Of a DNA stretch of 64,000 bases, positions 55,887 to 64,000 are shown one piece after another. The DNA is from Candidatus Fermentithermobacillaceae bacterium. Lineage in GTDB: Bacteria; Bacillota; Sulfobacillia; Fermentithermobacillales; DUSS01. The stretch is taken from contig JADBKE010000007.1 in assembly GCA_014896535.1 (NCBI GenBank), positions 194,571-258,570 on the forward strand, in the 5' to 3' direction. The notes below the pieces were generated by a model, which saw only the letters and a list, made by a program, of their open reading frames with translations, ran no database searches and was not told where the DNA came from. The position numbers and the translations under genes are program-made. Within the stretch, counting starts at the first letter, position 1. Each line of letters opens with the position of its first letter.

Positions 55887-56852
55887 TCATACCTCCTTTT
55901 TCAGACTTCCTACCGTAAACGGTTTCTCGGTTTTACCGCGGCCCAGCCAGCTGAGCATCTTGCGGAATACATTCTCATGGTGGAGCTCATCCAGGCGGAT
56001 GCGCTCCAGGAGTCTCTTGGTTTCATCATCCGGCGTCCGCCGCGCTCCTTCGTCATATTTGCGGGCTACCACTCCTTCCGTACTCAGAGACCGTTCCAGC
56101 ATGACTTTTAGAGGGGAAAACGCAGGGGGACGAACGCTCTCGAGCTCGGGCCGACCTCCGCTTTCCGTGAGGTGTTCAGCCAGCCACCCCAGGTGCTTCA
56201 TCTCGTCTATGGCCAGGTCGAGCAGTTCATGCCGGGCTTCAGCGTTTCCGCTGGCCAGGGCATGCAACACGTAATCCATGATCACCTCGTACTCGTGCTG
56301 GATACCCCACTGCAGCGTTTCGCTGTCTCCGCCTGCAGCACCCGAGGTTGTCGCCGGCCCGCGTGAGACCCCCTCAGCAGCCTCGTCCTGGGATCTACCC
56401 GCAGTTCCACCCGGAGCTTGCTCCGCAAGAGACGATGCACCTGGCAGCTCTGCCAGGGCCCTCTGCAGGAAGTCCCGGTGACCCTCTTCATCCCGGAGAA
56501 TCCGTTCCAGGACGAGCGCCAGCTCCGGGCGGCCCGCTTTTTCCGCCATCCGGATACGCTCGCCATAGGCGACGATGGCGTCTTTTTCATCCTTGAGATC
56601 GGCGGCGAGCAGGTCGCGTAATGTTCCCTCACGCACCACCTGACCCCGGCGCAGATCCGGCTTGGCCCCCAGTTGTACTAGCTCTTCGGACAGCCACTCC
56701 AGGTGGCGCATTTCGTCACGGGCGAGGCTTTCCAGCTTCCCTCGCAACGCTTCGTCGGTAACCTGCCATGCGTGATAGAGGTACTGCACAATGGCCCGGT
56801 GCTCGCCCTCGATGTCTTTGTTCAAGCATTTGACCAGGTCATCCAAACACAT
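55887..56852 (-). CDS. Double ferritin-like encapsulin cargo
   Basis: The 321-residue protein has two ferritin-like four-helix units. The first (1-135) has GEHRAIVQYLYHA, ARDEMRHLEWL and LRDEEGHRDFL; the second (185-305) has QHEYEVIMDYVLHA, AIDEMKHLGWL and RLDELHHENVF, so both keep diiron-type Glu/ExxH ligands. An Ala/Gly/Thr-rich linker joins them. The last residues KPFTVGSLKKEV match the TVGSL-type encapsulin loading peptide. It should oxidise or store iron, or remove peroxide, inside the shell. ATG 56852 sits right after AAAGGAGG. The fused duplication is unusual, since most cargos have one unit. Confidence 0.9.
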   Translation of the reverse strand: MCLDDLVKCLNKDIEGEHRAIVQYLYHAWQVTDEALRGKLESLARDEMRHLEWLSEELVQLGAKPDLRRGQVVREGTLRDLLAADLKDEKDAIVAYGERIRMAEKAGRPELALVLERILRDEEGHRDFLQRALAELPGASSLAEQAPGGTAGRSQDEAAEGVSRGPATTSGAAGGDSETLQWGIQHEYEVIMDYVLHALASGNAEARHELLDLAIDEMKHLGWLAEHLTESGGRPELESVRPPAFSPLKVMLERSLSTEGVVARKYDEGARRTPDDETKRLLERIRLDELHHENVFRKMLSWLGRGKTEKPFTVGSLKKEV

Positions 56853-56892
56853 CTCCTCCTTTCGCCCGTCTTACTGTCGTTGCGCATCCCGG

Positions 56893-58089
56893 TCAGGCAA
56901 GGGCCTCCTGCTCGATTTGCCTCTGCAGCTCTCGGAATCCGGAGATATCGCCTACCAGGATCGCGCCCTGCAGCCGCCCGTCCTTCTTTATGAGGCGGCG
57001 ATACACGCCGCTTGCCGGATCTGCGATCACTTCCTCTTCCAGTTCGTGCCGGGGATCTATCTCCCCCACGGAAACCACGTCCACACCGGCTACCTTCAAC
57101 TGGTGTGATTTGACGCTCCCCCGATAAGGACGTGCATGGCCGGCCATAGCCGCTCCTGCCGCCCGCCCCTGCTCCATGGCGGGTGGCCAGATACCATAAA
57201 CAACCCCTCTGTGCTGGGCTACATCGCCCGCTGCATACAGGCCCGCGACGGTGGTAGCGAGGTGGTCATCCACCACCACTCCCCGCTCCACGGTACAACC
57301 GGCGGCCACAGCCAGTTCCACCCGCGACCGGACCCCCGAAGCCACCAACAAGACGTCGGCGGCAATCGCGTCCCCGCCCTGGAGGAACAGGGTGATTCCG
57401 CGCTTGACAGGCCCACCCGCAACGCCTCCACCTTTGCCGCCCGGGGCTTCGCCCGCAACCACACGTTCAACCGGCCGTCCCAGGACAAAAGCCAGCCCCA
57501 TGCTTTCCAGACGCCGCCGAAGTATCTCCGCGGCTTCTTGGTCGAGCTGGCGGGGCAAAAGTTGAGGGGCAGCCTCAACGATGGTCACGCTCAGACCCAA
57601 CTTGGTCAGACTGCGGCCTGCTTCCAGGCCCAAAAGCCCTCCCCCTAAAACGAGGGCTCCAGACGCCTCCTGCGCCGCCTTCCGAAGCGACTGGGCATCG
57701 CTGGCCGTGCGCAGTACGTAGATGGGAGGGCCCTCCTGCAACCCTTCAATGGGAGGGAGGAACGGCCGTGCCCCGGTAGCCAGGAGGAGCGCATCGTACG
57801 GCACCCGTTCCCCCGTCGCAGTCAATACCCGACCGGCGGTGACATCGATCTCCGTGACTTTCTGTCCAAGGTGAAGGTGAATCCCCTGTGCACTGTACCA
57901 GTCCTCGGGATATACCACGAGGGACTCTAGACTGACTTCACCCGCCAGGTAGTCGATGAGGCGCGGACGATAGTACAGAGGAAGAGACTCTTCGCTGAGG
58001 ATATGTACCTCGCTGGCAGGCGACTCCTTCTTCAACGCTTGCGCCGCGGAAACTCCCGCAATGCCTCCCCCTACGATGACAAATCGCAC
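56893..58089 (-). CDS. NADH:rubredoxin-reductase-like flavoprotein
   Basis: A 398-residue FAD/NAD-binding oxidoreductase of the NirB/rubredoxin-reductase class. VIVGGGIAGVSAAQAL at residues 4-19 is the FAD glycine motif, ALVLGGGLLGLEAGRSL near 145-161 the NAD motif, and TVAGLYAAGDVAQH near 285-298 the second FAD motif. The C-terminal domain ends in ELQRQIEQEALA. GTG 58089 starts 3 bases after the stop of the zinc-ribbon gene and the end lies 40 bases before the cargo gene. I infer that it passes electrons from NAD(P)H through the rubredoxin to the encapsulated cargo, perhaps to release stored iron. Confidence 0.88.
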   Translation of the reverse strand: MRFVIVGGGIAGVSAAQALKKESPASEVHILSEESLPLYYRPRLIDYLAGEVSLESLVVYPEDWYSAQGIHLHLGQKVTEIDVTAGRVLTATGERVPYDALLLATGARPFLPPIEGLQEGPPIYVLRTASDAQSLRKAAQEASGALVLGGGLLGLEAGRSLTKLGLSVTIVEAAPQLLPRQLDQEAAEILRRRLESMGLAFVLGRPVERVVAGEAPGGKGGGVAGGPVKRGITLFLQGGDAIAADVLLVASGVRSRVELAVAAGCTVERGVVVDDHLATTVAGLYAAGDVAQHRGVVYGIWPPAMEQGRAAGAAMAGHARPYRGSVKSHQLKVAGVDVVSVGEIDPRHELEEEVIADPASGVYRRLIKKDGRLQGAILVGDISGFRELQRQIEQEALA

Positions 58090-58092
58090 GCC

Positions 58093-58236
58093 CTAGGCCT
58101 CCCGTGCCACGAATTCCCCATCCTCCTCTGCCAGGACCAGGTCAGCGTCACACCACGGACACACCACTTTATCCCCGGGTCCTTTCCCTTGGGGTACCTC
58201 GAACTCCAGGCCGCAAACCGGACACATCACTTTCAC
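58093..58236 (-). CDS. Small zinc-ribbon peptide (LysW-like), 47 residues
   Basis: Missed by the ORF track. GTG 58236 follows AGGTAGGTGGG. The peptide has two CPxC pairs, CPVCGLEFEVP and CPWCDADLVL, 22 residues apart, and an acidic end (AEEDGEFVAREA). The fold resembles LysW-type zinc ribbons, but the C-terminal Glu used for amino-group carriage is absent. It is the first gene of the encapsulin operon, 3 bases before the flavoprotein. Role unknown; an iron-binding or scaffold role is possible. Confidence 0.75.
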   Translation of the reverse strand: MKVMCPVCGLEFEVPQGKGPGDKVVCPWCDADLVLAEEDGEFVAREA

Positions 58237-58276
58237 CGATATCCCACCTACCTTTCGTTGCTACCTTCCCAATTGC

Positions 58277-58305
58277 ATAATACCAATAGCGATTACAACT
58301 CGAAA
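58277..58305 (-). promoter_or_regulatory. Candidate sigma-A promoter of the encapsulin operon
   Basis: On the minus strand TTTCGA (-35) and TATTAT (-10) are separated by 17 bases in an AT-rich patch 40 bases before the zinc-ribbon start. The -35 is poor. No clear Fur or PerR box was seen. Confidence 0.35.
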
Positions 58306-58435
58306 AGATTTATTAACTAGTTCTGCATGTAAAGTTGTCACCGGCCGCTTTCCACCGGCGGCAATCTGCGAGAAATGCGGGACCCCGGAAAATGCGCCGC
58401 GATGACGCTGAAACCACCGGGCACCGCCGAGAGGA

Positions 58436-59737
58436 CTACTGACGCCGTGCGCATTCTGCCTCCGTAGAGTCCCTGACAAACGCCCAGATGAGCACCCCGG
58501 TGGTAAACCTCCCGGCAGCCGAAACCAGCATCAGCGGCCTCAAGGTGTAGAACTGGGCAAGGTAGCCGCCGACCAGCGGGGCAACGAAAGCGGTAATCCC
58601 GCCGATGAAATTCGCCGTGGCTACGTAACTCGGCCGCCTGTCCGCAGGGGTTATCTCCAGCATGAGGTTAAACGTGCACAGAGTCCATCCGGACCAGGCC
58701 AGTCCGGAATAGGTCTCCGCCATCACGGCTTGCCAGGGTGTTCGGGCGAAAAACCAAAACAGCGGCACAAACGAGGTGAGAAAGGCCGAAATGTATACGG
58801 CGAACTTGGGTCCTCGCCGGTCGGAAACCGGACCCCAGAAGCGTTGACCTATGATGGCCATGAGAGTGCTTCCAAACGTCATGTAAGCGAGGTGCACGGG
58901 GCTTCCGCCCAGATCTTGGAGGAGATATGCTCCGAAAAGCGCTCCCACGATCCCGACGGCGAAGTTGAAGAAGGTCGATATCGTCACCCAGGCCAGAAAG
59001 ACCGGCGATCTCAGCGCTTCCATATCCAGCCAGCGGCCCCGCTGGCCGGGATAGGAAGGACGAGACGGTGAGAAGGGGACATCGGACACCTTGCTGAACA
59101 CCCACAAAGAGATCCAGGAGAGGACCAGGAAGATGGACATGGACGCAACGTACCCCAGAGGAAAGCCTCCGCGCTCCACGATTTGACCCGCCAGGTTCAC
59201 CGTGAGTAGCGCTCCGATGCTCATCACTATGTTCCGTGACGCGAAGAAGCGACCCCTGACATCCCGCGGGATGAGATCCGATACCAGCGACGTCCAGGCA
59301 GGGGTTGTCACGGCACCCACTATCGAAACCGCGCTTAGGACCGCGATGATAAAGTACACGCCGGCTATTCCTCGGAAAATGAAAGGTGATGCCAAGACGA
59401 GCATCCATCCGAGCCGGGTGAGAACTCCCGTGGAAATTATGAGGGATTTGCGTCTTCCGGTCCTCTCGACTAAATGCGAGGCGGGTAGCTGCATCAGGTT
59501 TCCGAATAGCCCCGGAACCGCCGAGAGCAGTGAGATGTGAAACTTGGTGGCTCCGAAGCCCAGGGCAAACGCCGTCATGAACGGGTTCACAAACGTGCCT
59601 GCGATGTTTCCGATTAACCCGTCGAGCATTAGGTAACGCTCATCGTGGGTCCAAGCAAGCCCCGGCGCGAGCAGATCGAGAAAACGGTGAATTAACCTGC
59701 GCAATAACTCCCGGCAGTTTCCAAGCCGATCAGCCAT
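58436..59737 (-). CDS. MFS transporter
   Basis: A 433-residue major facilitator with about 12 hydrophobic segments (FVNPFMTAFALGFGATKFHI, AVLSAVSIVGAVTTPAWTSL, FLAWVTISTFFNFAVGIVGA). The loop RTGRRKSLI after helix 2 is the MFS signature. RDVRGRFFASRNI and SDRRGPKFAVYIS match a Gram-positive subgroup of unknown substrate. ATG 59737 is taken over the upstream frame start at 59794 because an AGGCGAG site precedes it and the extension is hydrophilic. It is separated from the encapsulin operon by 200 bases. Confidence 0.85.
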   Translation of the reverse strand: MADRLGNCRELLRRLIHRFLDLLAPGLAWTHDERYLMLDGLIGNIAGTFVNPFMTAFALGFGATKFHISLLSAVPGLFGNLMQLPASHLVERTGRRKSLIISTGVLTRLGWMLVLASPFIFRGIAGVYFIIAVLSAVSIVGAVTTPAWTSLVSDLIPRDVRGRFFASRNIVMSIGALLTVNLAGQIVERGGFPLGYVASMSIFLVLSWISLWVFSKVSDVPFSPSRPSYPGQRGRWLDMEALRSPVFLAWVTISTFFNFAVGIVGALFGAYLLQDLGGSPVHLAYMTFGSTLMAIIGQRFWGPVSDRRGPKFAVYISAFLTSFVPLFWFFARTPWQAVMAETYSGLAWSGWTLCTFNLMLEITPADRRPSYVATANFIGGITAFVAPLVGGYLAQFYTLRPLMLVSAAGRFTTGVLIWAFVRDSTEAECARRQ

Positions 59738-59855
59738 ATCCAACTCGCCTGTTTTTCCTCGGAAATCCCGAACATCCGTCGGTTTTGAGCGCATCCTGGA
59801 GGAGCATCTTACCGGCGATGCACCACCCCTGACGCTCCCTCAGATACGGCTCCCG

Positions 59856-60965
59856 CTACAAGTCCATCTCCCATATTCCCACGTCGTAGTCGAGAACCCC
59901 TCCTTCGCACGGGATGCCGTCCGCCCGGAAGCGGTCCCCCGGCGGTTGCCGCTCCTCTGTAAATCCCAATTCAAGAAGGGCTCTCCGCGCTGGACTGGCT
60001 ATCTCACAAAGACTGTAAACTTTGAAGGACAAGTCTTTCAGGGACACCCCATCCCCTTGTTCCACCGATCCGGACATAACCGCCTGGCCCGACGGATAGT
60101 CAGGTATCGCAGCGGTCTGGGAGCGGCAGTTTCGGGCAGCATTTTCACCCGACAGGCTGAGCACCTCTTCCCGGAGGAGGTCCAGTGCGCGCTCAATGAT
60201 GGCCTGAATACCGGCTCTCGAGCCGAACACCGAGCTTGTTTCAACGTAGAAGCCGGATAACCTCGAATCCTTTCGGTCCTCCCACACTTCGGAGAAAGAC
60301 GCTCCCGCCTCCACATTTCCCGACTCGTCCACCGCCACCACCACGTTGCCCGAGGAAATCGCTCTTCGGACGTTCTCGGGAGAAAGCGAGCGCCAGCGAA
60401 AATCCGAACCGATGTAGTTTATCTCCCTGTAAGCCTTGGACCAGATGGGGATGAAATCTTTTTCTTCCGCTTTCCGGACGGTGAACGGGGACCTGCTAGT
60501 GACCAGGGAATCCCATGTAAAAGACCTGACCAACTCCGTCAATTTTGCAACCAGGCGAAAGCCAAGCCGTCTGGCGAGCTCGGAGGAAGCCGCGTTAGCT
60601 GAATCGATAGCGCACCGGGCGACCTTACATCCGTGTTTCCGGGCTGCCTTTATGGACGCCCGGCTGAGGAGCATCCCTATTCCCATGCGTCGGAACCGCG
60701 GATGAACCCGGATACCTTCGAACCAGGCTTCGGACGGCGACAGGTAACACACATGCGTTACACCGACGACCCGCCCCTGAAACTCGGCAACGAGCACCTC
60801 ACCGGGTTCGTCAAGCCATTCGGAAAAAGCCTCCCCGACGTAGTCACCCCAACTGAAGGTGTTCCGGGTGAACTCCCTGACAAACGGCTCGTCTTCCTTG
60901 CGTCCGCTCCGGATGACTACGGGCGACTCGTCCCGAAAAGGCAGATGGCAGCTGCCGTGATCCAC
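59856..60965 (-). CDS. GNAT-family N-acetyltransferase
   Basis: Residues 15-150 form a GNAT domain: IRSGRKEDEPFVREF, AEFQGRVVGVTHVCYLS, and the acetyl-CoA loop VHPRFRRMGIGMLLSRA. A second half (about 165-369) resembles a degenerate second GNAT-like or binding domain, giving 369 residues in all. The ORF track adds 31 codons; GTG 60965 with GGGGGAGGAG upstream is the better start. The acceptor substrate is unknown. Confidence 0.85.
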   Translation of the reverse strand: MDHGSCHLPFRDESPVVIRSGRKEDEPFVREFTRNTFSWGDYVGEAFSEWLDEPGEVLVAEFQGRVVGVTHVCYLSPSEAWFEGIRVHPRFRRMGIGMLLSRASIKAARKHGCKVARCAIDSANAASSELARRLGFRLVAKLTELVRSFTWDSLVTSRSPFTVRKAEEKDFIPIWSKAYREINYIGSDFRWRSLSPENVRRAISSGNVVVAVDESGNVEAGASFSEVWEDRKDSRLSGFYVETSSVFGSRAGIQAIIERALDLLREEVLSLSGENAARNCRSQTAAIPDYPSGQAVMSGSVEQGDGVSLKDLSFKVYSLCEIASPARRALLELGFTEERQPPGDRFRADGIPCEGGVLDYDVGIWEMDL

Positions 60966-61133
60966 ATTACCGCTCCTCCCCCAGCCCCGCACAACAACCT
61001 CAATGAGTATCGATACCCAGCCCGCACCGTACACCGCGTCACGCTGTGCCCCACGCATCGAGCGCGCCTGCCCAATTCACGACGTCCGCCGGACTATGTT
61101 GAATCTTTCGAGTTCAACGACACAAGTCAGGTA

Positions 61134-61180
61134 TGAACCTTGAACTGTAAACCACAAGCCATAAACCATCGAGCGTGAAC
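61134..61180. repeat. Low-complexity GAACC/GTAAACC/ATAAACC stretch
   Basis: The sequence cycles through GAACCTTGAACTGTAAACC, ATAAACC and GTGAACC units. It resembles in style the repeats at 44831 and lies in the gap between fapA and the GNAT gene. Confidence 0.35.
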
Positions 61181-61313
61181 CGAGCTGTCCAAACCAGTGC
61201 TACAGATACATGATATCCTGGCCAAATAGCCGGCACAATATAGCAGTCCTCCATTCCTGCCGGCACCGCGATTGGAGAAAACGCAGAGACGCAGTTCGTC
61301 ACCACCGGACCGG

Positions 61314-63284
61314 CTATCCGGAATCGACCTCCACAGTTCCGCCCATGGTATTTATGACAAGCCGGTCGTCCACGATCCTGGCCCTGACGGAACGCTGGAG
61401 GTTTTCGGTTCTCGCCTTGAATCTGCCGACTATCAGGATCGTGTTGGGGTAGACCTCGTCCGCGATGATTCTCCCCTTTTCCGATACGCGAAGCACCGTA
61501 GGAGTAGCACCCGGGCCTCCGGCAACCTTCACCTGGATGAGTTCGGTAGCTCTCGCCTCCCCGCCGCGAATCACCCCCGCAGACCCGGTGGCCTTGATCG
61601 CACGGCCGGCAGTAAGGGTCGAATAGAAAGCTCCCTGGCCCGTGATAACTATGTCCCTGGCGGACTCGATAGTACAGTTCTGACAATACGGCAGCAACAC
61701 ATCGGCTTGTCCTCCGCAAAGTTCCCCCTCGACCCAGGATCTGATGACGGATATTCTAGAGGCGAGGCGGCGCAGTCTCTGCCCCAATTCCGTTCTGTTG
61801 TCCGCGAGAATTTCGCTGGTCTTTGCTATTGCTTCTCTGACGGCTGCCGGAGCCTTCGAAGCATCCATTTTGTGAAGGTCATTCAGTGCTAAAATCAGCG
61901 CTCTCAATCTGTCGAGCAGGCCAAGACGGGAGACATCGGCCTTGAGGTCCTGTTCCGCGCCGTCCTGCAGAGCCGATTGAGTCGGCTGTGCTCCCTGCGG
62001 CGCGCCCTCATAGCCCTGGAGCGGCCCGGTCTGCCCTTCCCCTCCCTGCGTGTTGTCTCTTTGCACCTCCGGTTCACCCTGAACGTCGGTGGACTTTTGC
62101 CCTTCCCGTTCCAGGGTCTCCTGCGCACATTGGGCCGCCGCTATATTCGCTCCGGGGACGAGCTCCGCGAGGGCTAACAGCCTTGCCTCTACGGTTCGGA
62201 TCATGTCGTCCCATTTCTTGAGATCGGATGTGTCTCTCCCCGCCACCACTGTGGATTGAAAAACGTTGCCTCCGACTTCCACATTCCGCCAGGCACGTAT
62301 TTCCGCACCCGTAACCATGCCGCGGATTCGTACATTCCCTTCTGCGTACACCTTCATTCCGTCGGTCACGTTGCCGCTCACTTCTACGCTTCCCACGAAC
62401 CTGATGTTTCCGGAAGCGAGGTTGACGTCGCCGTTCACCCGGTAAACCTCATCGACCTCATAGAGTCCCGTTGAAGGATGATAAATGGGATAGCCGTCTA
62501 AAGTAGCCACGACTTTCAGCAGCTCGCCCTCTTCTTCGAGGATAACGCCCTTTCCCGGCCTCAACTTAGCGTCCTGGGGTCTTGGCGGCGGCACGTCTTT
62601 GCCGAAAACGGTCTTACCAGGCTCTCCGGGAACCGGTTTACGCTTGACCGCCGTAACCTGGCCCTTCTTTACCATCGGGATTTTGACGGTCTCCCTGAAA
62701 TCGACCTTGGGAGAGTCGGCGGGAAGGTCAAGCACCCGCTCGATCGGGACCAGGAACTCCAGGTGGCCGTCTTTGCCCGGTTTCGGTTCCAGCCCCTGTG
62801 CGACCAGGACCGGCTCGCCCGACTTCTCGCGAGCCGCCTTTGCGATCGCGTCAGGCTTGATTCCGAAAACGATACCCTTTTGTGAAAGGAGTGCCTGGAT
62901 GTCCTCGGGCTTGACCTCCGCGGGTATGACCAGCTTTTCGGCCTTTAATGCCAAATACGCGGATGGGGGAGCGTCGACCACCTTCCACTCGGCGCCGTCC
63001 TCCGCCCGTACCGTAACGTACGCTTCCATACCGCCTGACTCGACCGTAACCGCGATGGACACTTTTGGTTCAACTTTCTTAGGGGTCAGAACAATGCTGT
63101 CTCTGGATGATACGGTCGTAGGTCCCCGTACGATCCTTCCGTTGACGGATAGCTGGATCTCATCGCAAGGAACGATTACCGGGCCCCTCATACCGGGCTC
63201 CGGGTCGCTGACGATCACCCGGCCGTTTTCCACCTTGACCCAACCTTTTTCCCCGACTTTGCCTTCGAGATTGTCACTGCCCAT
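61314..63284 (-). CDS. FapA/DUF342 polymer-forming protein
   Basis: The 656-residue protein is a DUF342 (FapA-type) protein. The N-terminal 190 residues hold mixed strands; GTVFGKDVPPP-like text (KTVFGKDVPPPRPQD) leads into a right-handed parallel beta-helix (VNGDVNLASGNIRFVGSVEV, GNVTDGMKVYAEGNVRIRGM). A 110-residue Gln/Gly-rich and helical insertion (about 380-530) interrupts the helix, which resumes at YCQNCTIESARDIVITG. Such proteins occur in spore-forming and motile bacteria with unclear roles in polar localisation. ATG 63284. The insertion is longer than I would expect. Confidence 0.85.
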   Translation of the reverse strand: MGSDNLEGKVGEKGWVKVENGRVIVSDPEPGMRGPVIVPCDEIQLSVNGRIVRGPTTVSSRDSIVLTPKKVEPKVSIAVTVESGGMEAYVTVRAEDGAEWKVVDAPPSAYLALKAEKLVIPAEVKPEDIQALLSQKGIVFGIKPDAIAKAAREKSGEPVLVAQGLEPKPGKDGHLEFLVPIERVLDLPADSPKVDFRETVKIPMVKKGQVTAVKRKPVPGEPGKTVFGKDVPPPRPQDAKLRPGKGVILEEEGELLKVVATLDGYPIYHPSTGLYEVDEVYRVNGDVNLASGNIRFVGSVEVSGNVTDGMKVYAEGNVRIRGMVTGAEIRAWRNVEVGGNVFQSTVVAGRDTSDLKKWDDMIRTVEARLLALAELVPGANIAAAQCAQETLEREGQKSTDVQGEPEVQRDNTQGGEGQTGPLQGYEGAPQGAQPTQSALQDGAEQDLKADVSRLGLLDRLRALILALNDLHKMDASKAPAAVREAIAKTSEILADNRTELGQRLRRLASRISVIRSWVEGELCGGQADVLLPYCQNCTIESARDIVITGQGAFYSTLTAGRAIKATGSAGVIRGGEARATELIQVKVAGGPGATPTVLRVSEKGRIIADEVYPNTILIVGRFKARTENLQRSVRARIVDDRLVINTMGGTVEVDSG

Positions 63285-63722
63285 AAGATTTCCCCCTGGG
63301 TTTCCGTGCTTTTGCTTCGCTTCTCTCGGCTACGGCGCACGTCAAACTGGGGCAGCCTGATAATCCAAGCGATGGAACCTGCTTAGGCGACCAGCGGGCA
63401 GCGTGCCTTAGACATCGACAATCGTACGGTACGTAACACGGGTGCTTTCGACCTGCAGACCTCAATCAGAGACTCGCACTGAAAGACCCTCATGGACAGT
63501 TCTCACTGATGTCGTCTTCCCGTGTCGTGCTCTTCATTTCCTTTTCGCCGGTACCCCTCACCATAAATAATCGAACAAAGTACCGAGCTAGTTTCGCTGC
63601 GCGATGCAGGAAACCTACAGAACACGGCCCATGGGAAAATTTAGCCTCAGATACCCCTTGTCCATACGGCTTCAATTGTGTTATGTTGGACTTGCTCATC
63701 GCTGATGAGGAGCTTGAGGAGG
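63285..63722. other. Intergenic stretch before right-edge gene
   Basis: About 440 bases between divergent genes. The ORFs called here (63274-63465, 63490-63729, 63509-63793) show no family resemblance. The last 60 bases form the leader of the right-edge gene with TTGAGGAGG at its ribosome site. Confidence 0.4.
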
Positions 63723-64000
63723 ATGGCAACGAACGATCCCTACGTCAAGAAGCTCGTGACCACGGACTTCTACGCTCAGAAGCTTCCGCTTAAAGGGCGT
63801 ATTGTAGCCGTGCTGAGAGGGACCGTAGAAGGTCGCAACCTCGAGCTGATACCCCAGCCATCAAGGGCCGTCAAAGCAGGAGAAATCCACGAATTCATCG
63901 CGACTTGTGAAGACGTCGCCCCCGGGTCGAAGGTTTCGCAAATTGCCTACCTTTGCTTTGTGGAGTTCGAAACCGGAGGCATCCTTTTGCGTGGCGATGA
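63723..64000 (+). CDS. Small DUF6917-like protein, 5' part
   Basis: ATG 63723 follows GAGGAGG and opens an uninterrupted frame to the window edge, so the ORF track did not list it. The start is ATNDPYVKKLVTTDFYAQKL, followed by KGRIVAVLRGTVEGRNLELI and EIHEFIATCEDVAPGSKVSQ. The beta-rich pattern resembles a small family of Clostridia proteins (DUF6917) of unknown function; that name is a recollection of pattern. The 3' end lies outside. Confidence 0.6.
   Translation, partial: MATNDPYVKKLVTTDFYAQKLPLKGRIVAVLRGTVEGRNLELIPQPSRAVKAGEIHEFIATCEDVAPGSKVSQIAYLCFVEFETGGILLRGD

Noticed and set aside
1-64000. CRISPR arrays and rRNA genes
   Set aside because: No regularly spaced direct repeats and no rRNA-like sequence were seen on reading.

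Overview
The window looks like chromosomal DNA of a Gram-positive Clostridia-type Firmicute, perhaps a thermophile of the Moorella/Desulfotomaculum kind. The reasons are the three-protein PurS/PurQ/PurL FGAM synthase, the PocR-GAF-HD-GYP sensor, a FapA/DUF342 protein, M55 D-aminopeptidase, two-subunit Fe-S fumarase with malic enzyme, AGGAGG-type ribosome binding sites with many GTG/TTG starts, and high-GC housekeeping genes. The genus is an inference from gene content only.

Layout. 1-19.3 kb is mostly ordinary: the end of birA, a truncated nifU-like remnant, a CBS-domain gene, a PCC/DUF296 gene, an Amidase_6 wall protein, dppA, a gamma-glutamyltransferase, three tRNAs (Asn, CAU, Glu), an HD-GYP gene, and a long minus-strand purine run guaA-purB-purC-purS-purQ-purL that continues into a HAD phosphatase, an alcohol dehydrogenase and a UPF0489 protein. 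19.3-52 kb is an accessory region full of mobile-element debris (ISLre2 remnant, IS256 with inverted repeats, nested IS66, IS21-, IS3- and IS110-like scraps, an AAA/ExeA transposon remnant). Inside it sit four separate radical-SAM/RiPP-type loci. 52-64 kb returns to stable genes: a purine permease, a ZIP transporter, an encapsulin operon, an MFS transporter, a GNAT protein, FapA and a partial gene at the right edge.

RiPP loci. Locus A (21.5-28.8 kb) looks largely intact. It has a SPASM radical SAM enzyme, a 42-residue precursor-like peptide missed by the ORF track, a strong hairpin, a PqqD-like recognition protein, a second radical SAM enzyme, a sirtuin-like protein lacking the zinc module, a methyltransferase, an ABC exporter pair, and an S26-like peptidase whose nucleophile position is Cys, fused to a Rossmann-like tail. 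Locus B (33.3-36.4 kb) is a heavily frameshifted SPASM radical SAM gene with an S41-peptidase pseudogene. Locus C (41.0-44.1 kb) has a 5'-truncated SPASM gene fused to IS66 debris, a PqqD-like gene and a three-gene ABC-2 exporter. Locus D (48.2-50.3 kb) has a 5'-truncated SPASM gene overlapping an ABC exporter.

Other points of interest. The encapsulin operon (58.2-54.6 kb, minus strand) encodes a zinc-ribbon peptide, an NADH:rubredoxin-reductase-like flavoprotein, a double ferritin-like cargo ending in a TVGSL-type loading peptide, the shell protein and a rubredoxin-domain protein. This reads as a complete electron path into an iron-storing or peroxide-handling compartment. A decayed NotI-type restriction-modification pair (45.1-46.5 kb) carries an in-frame amber codon and a frameshift. 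No CRISPR array or rRNA was seen.
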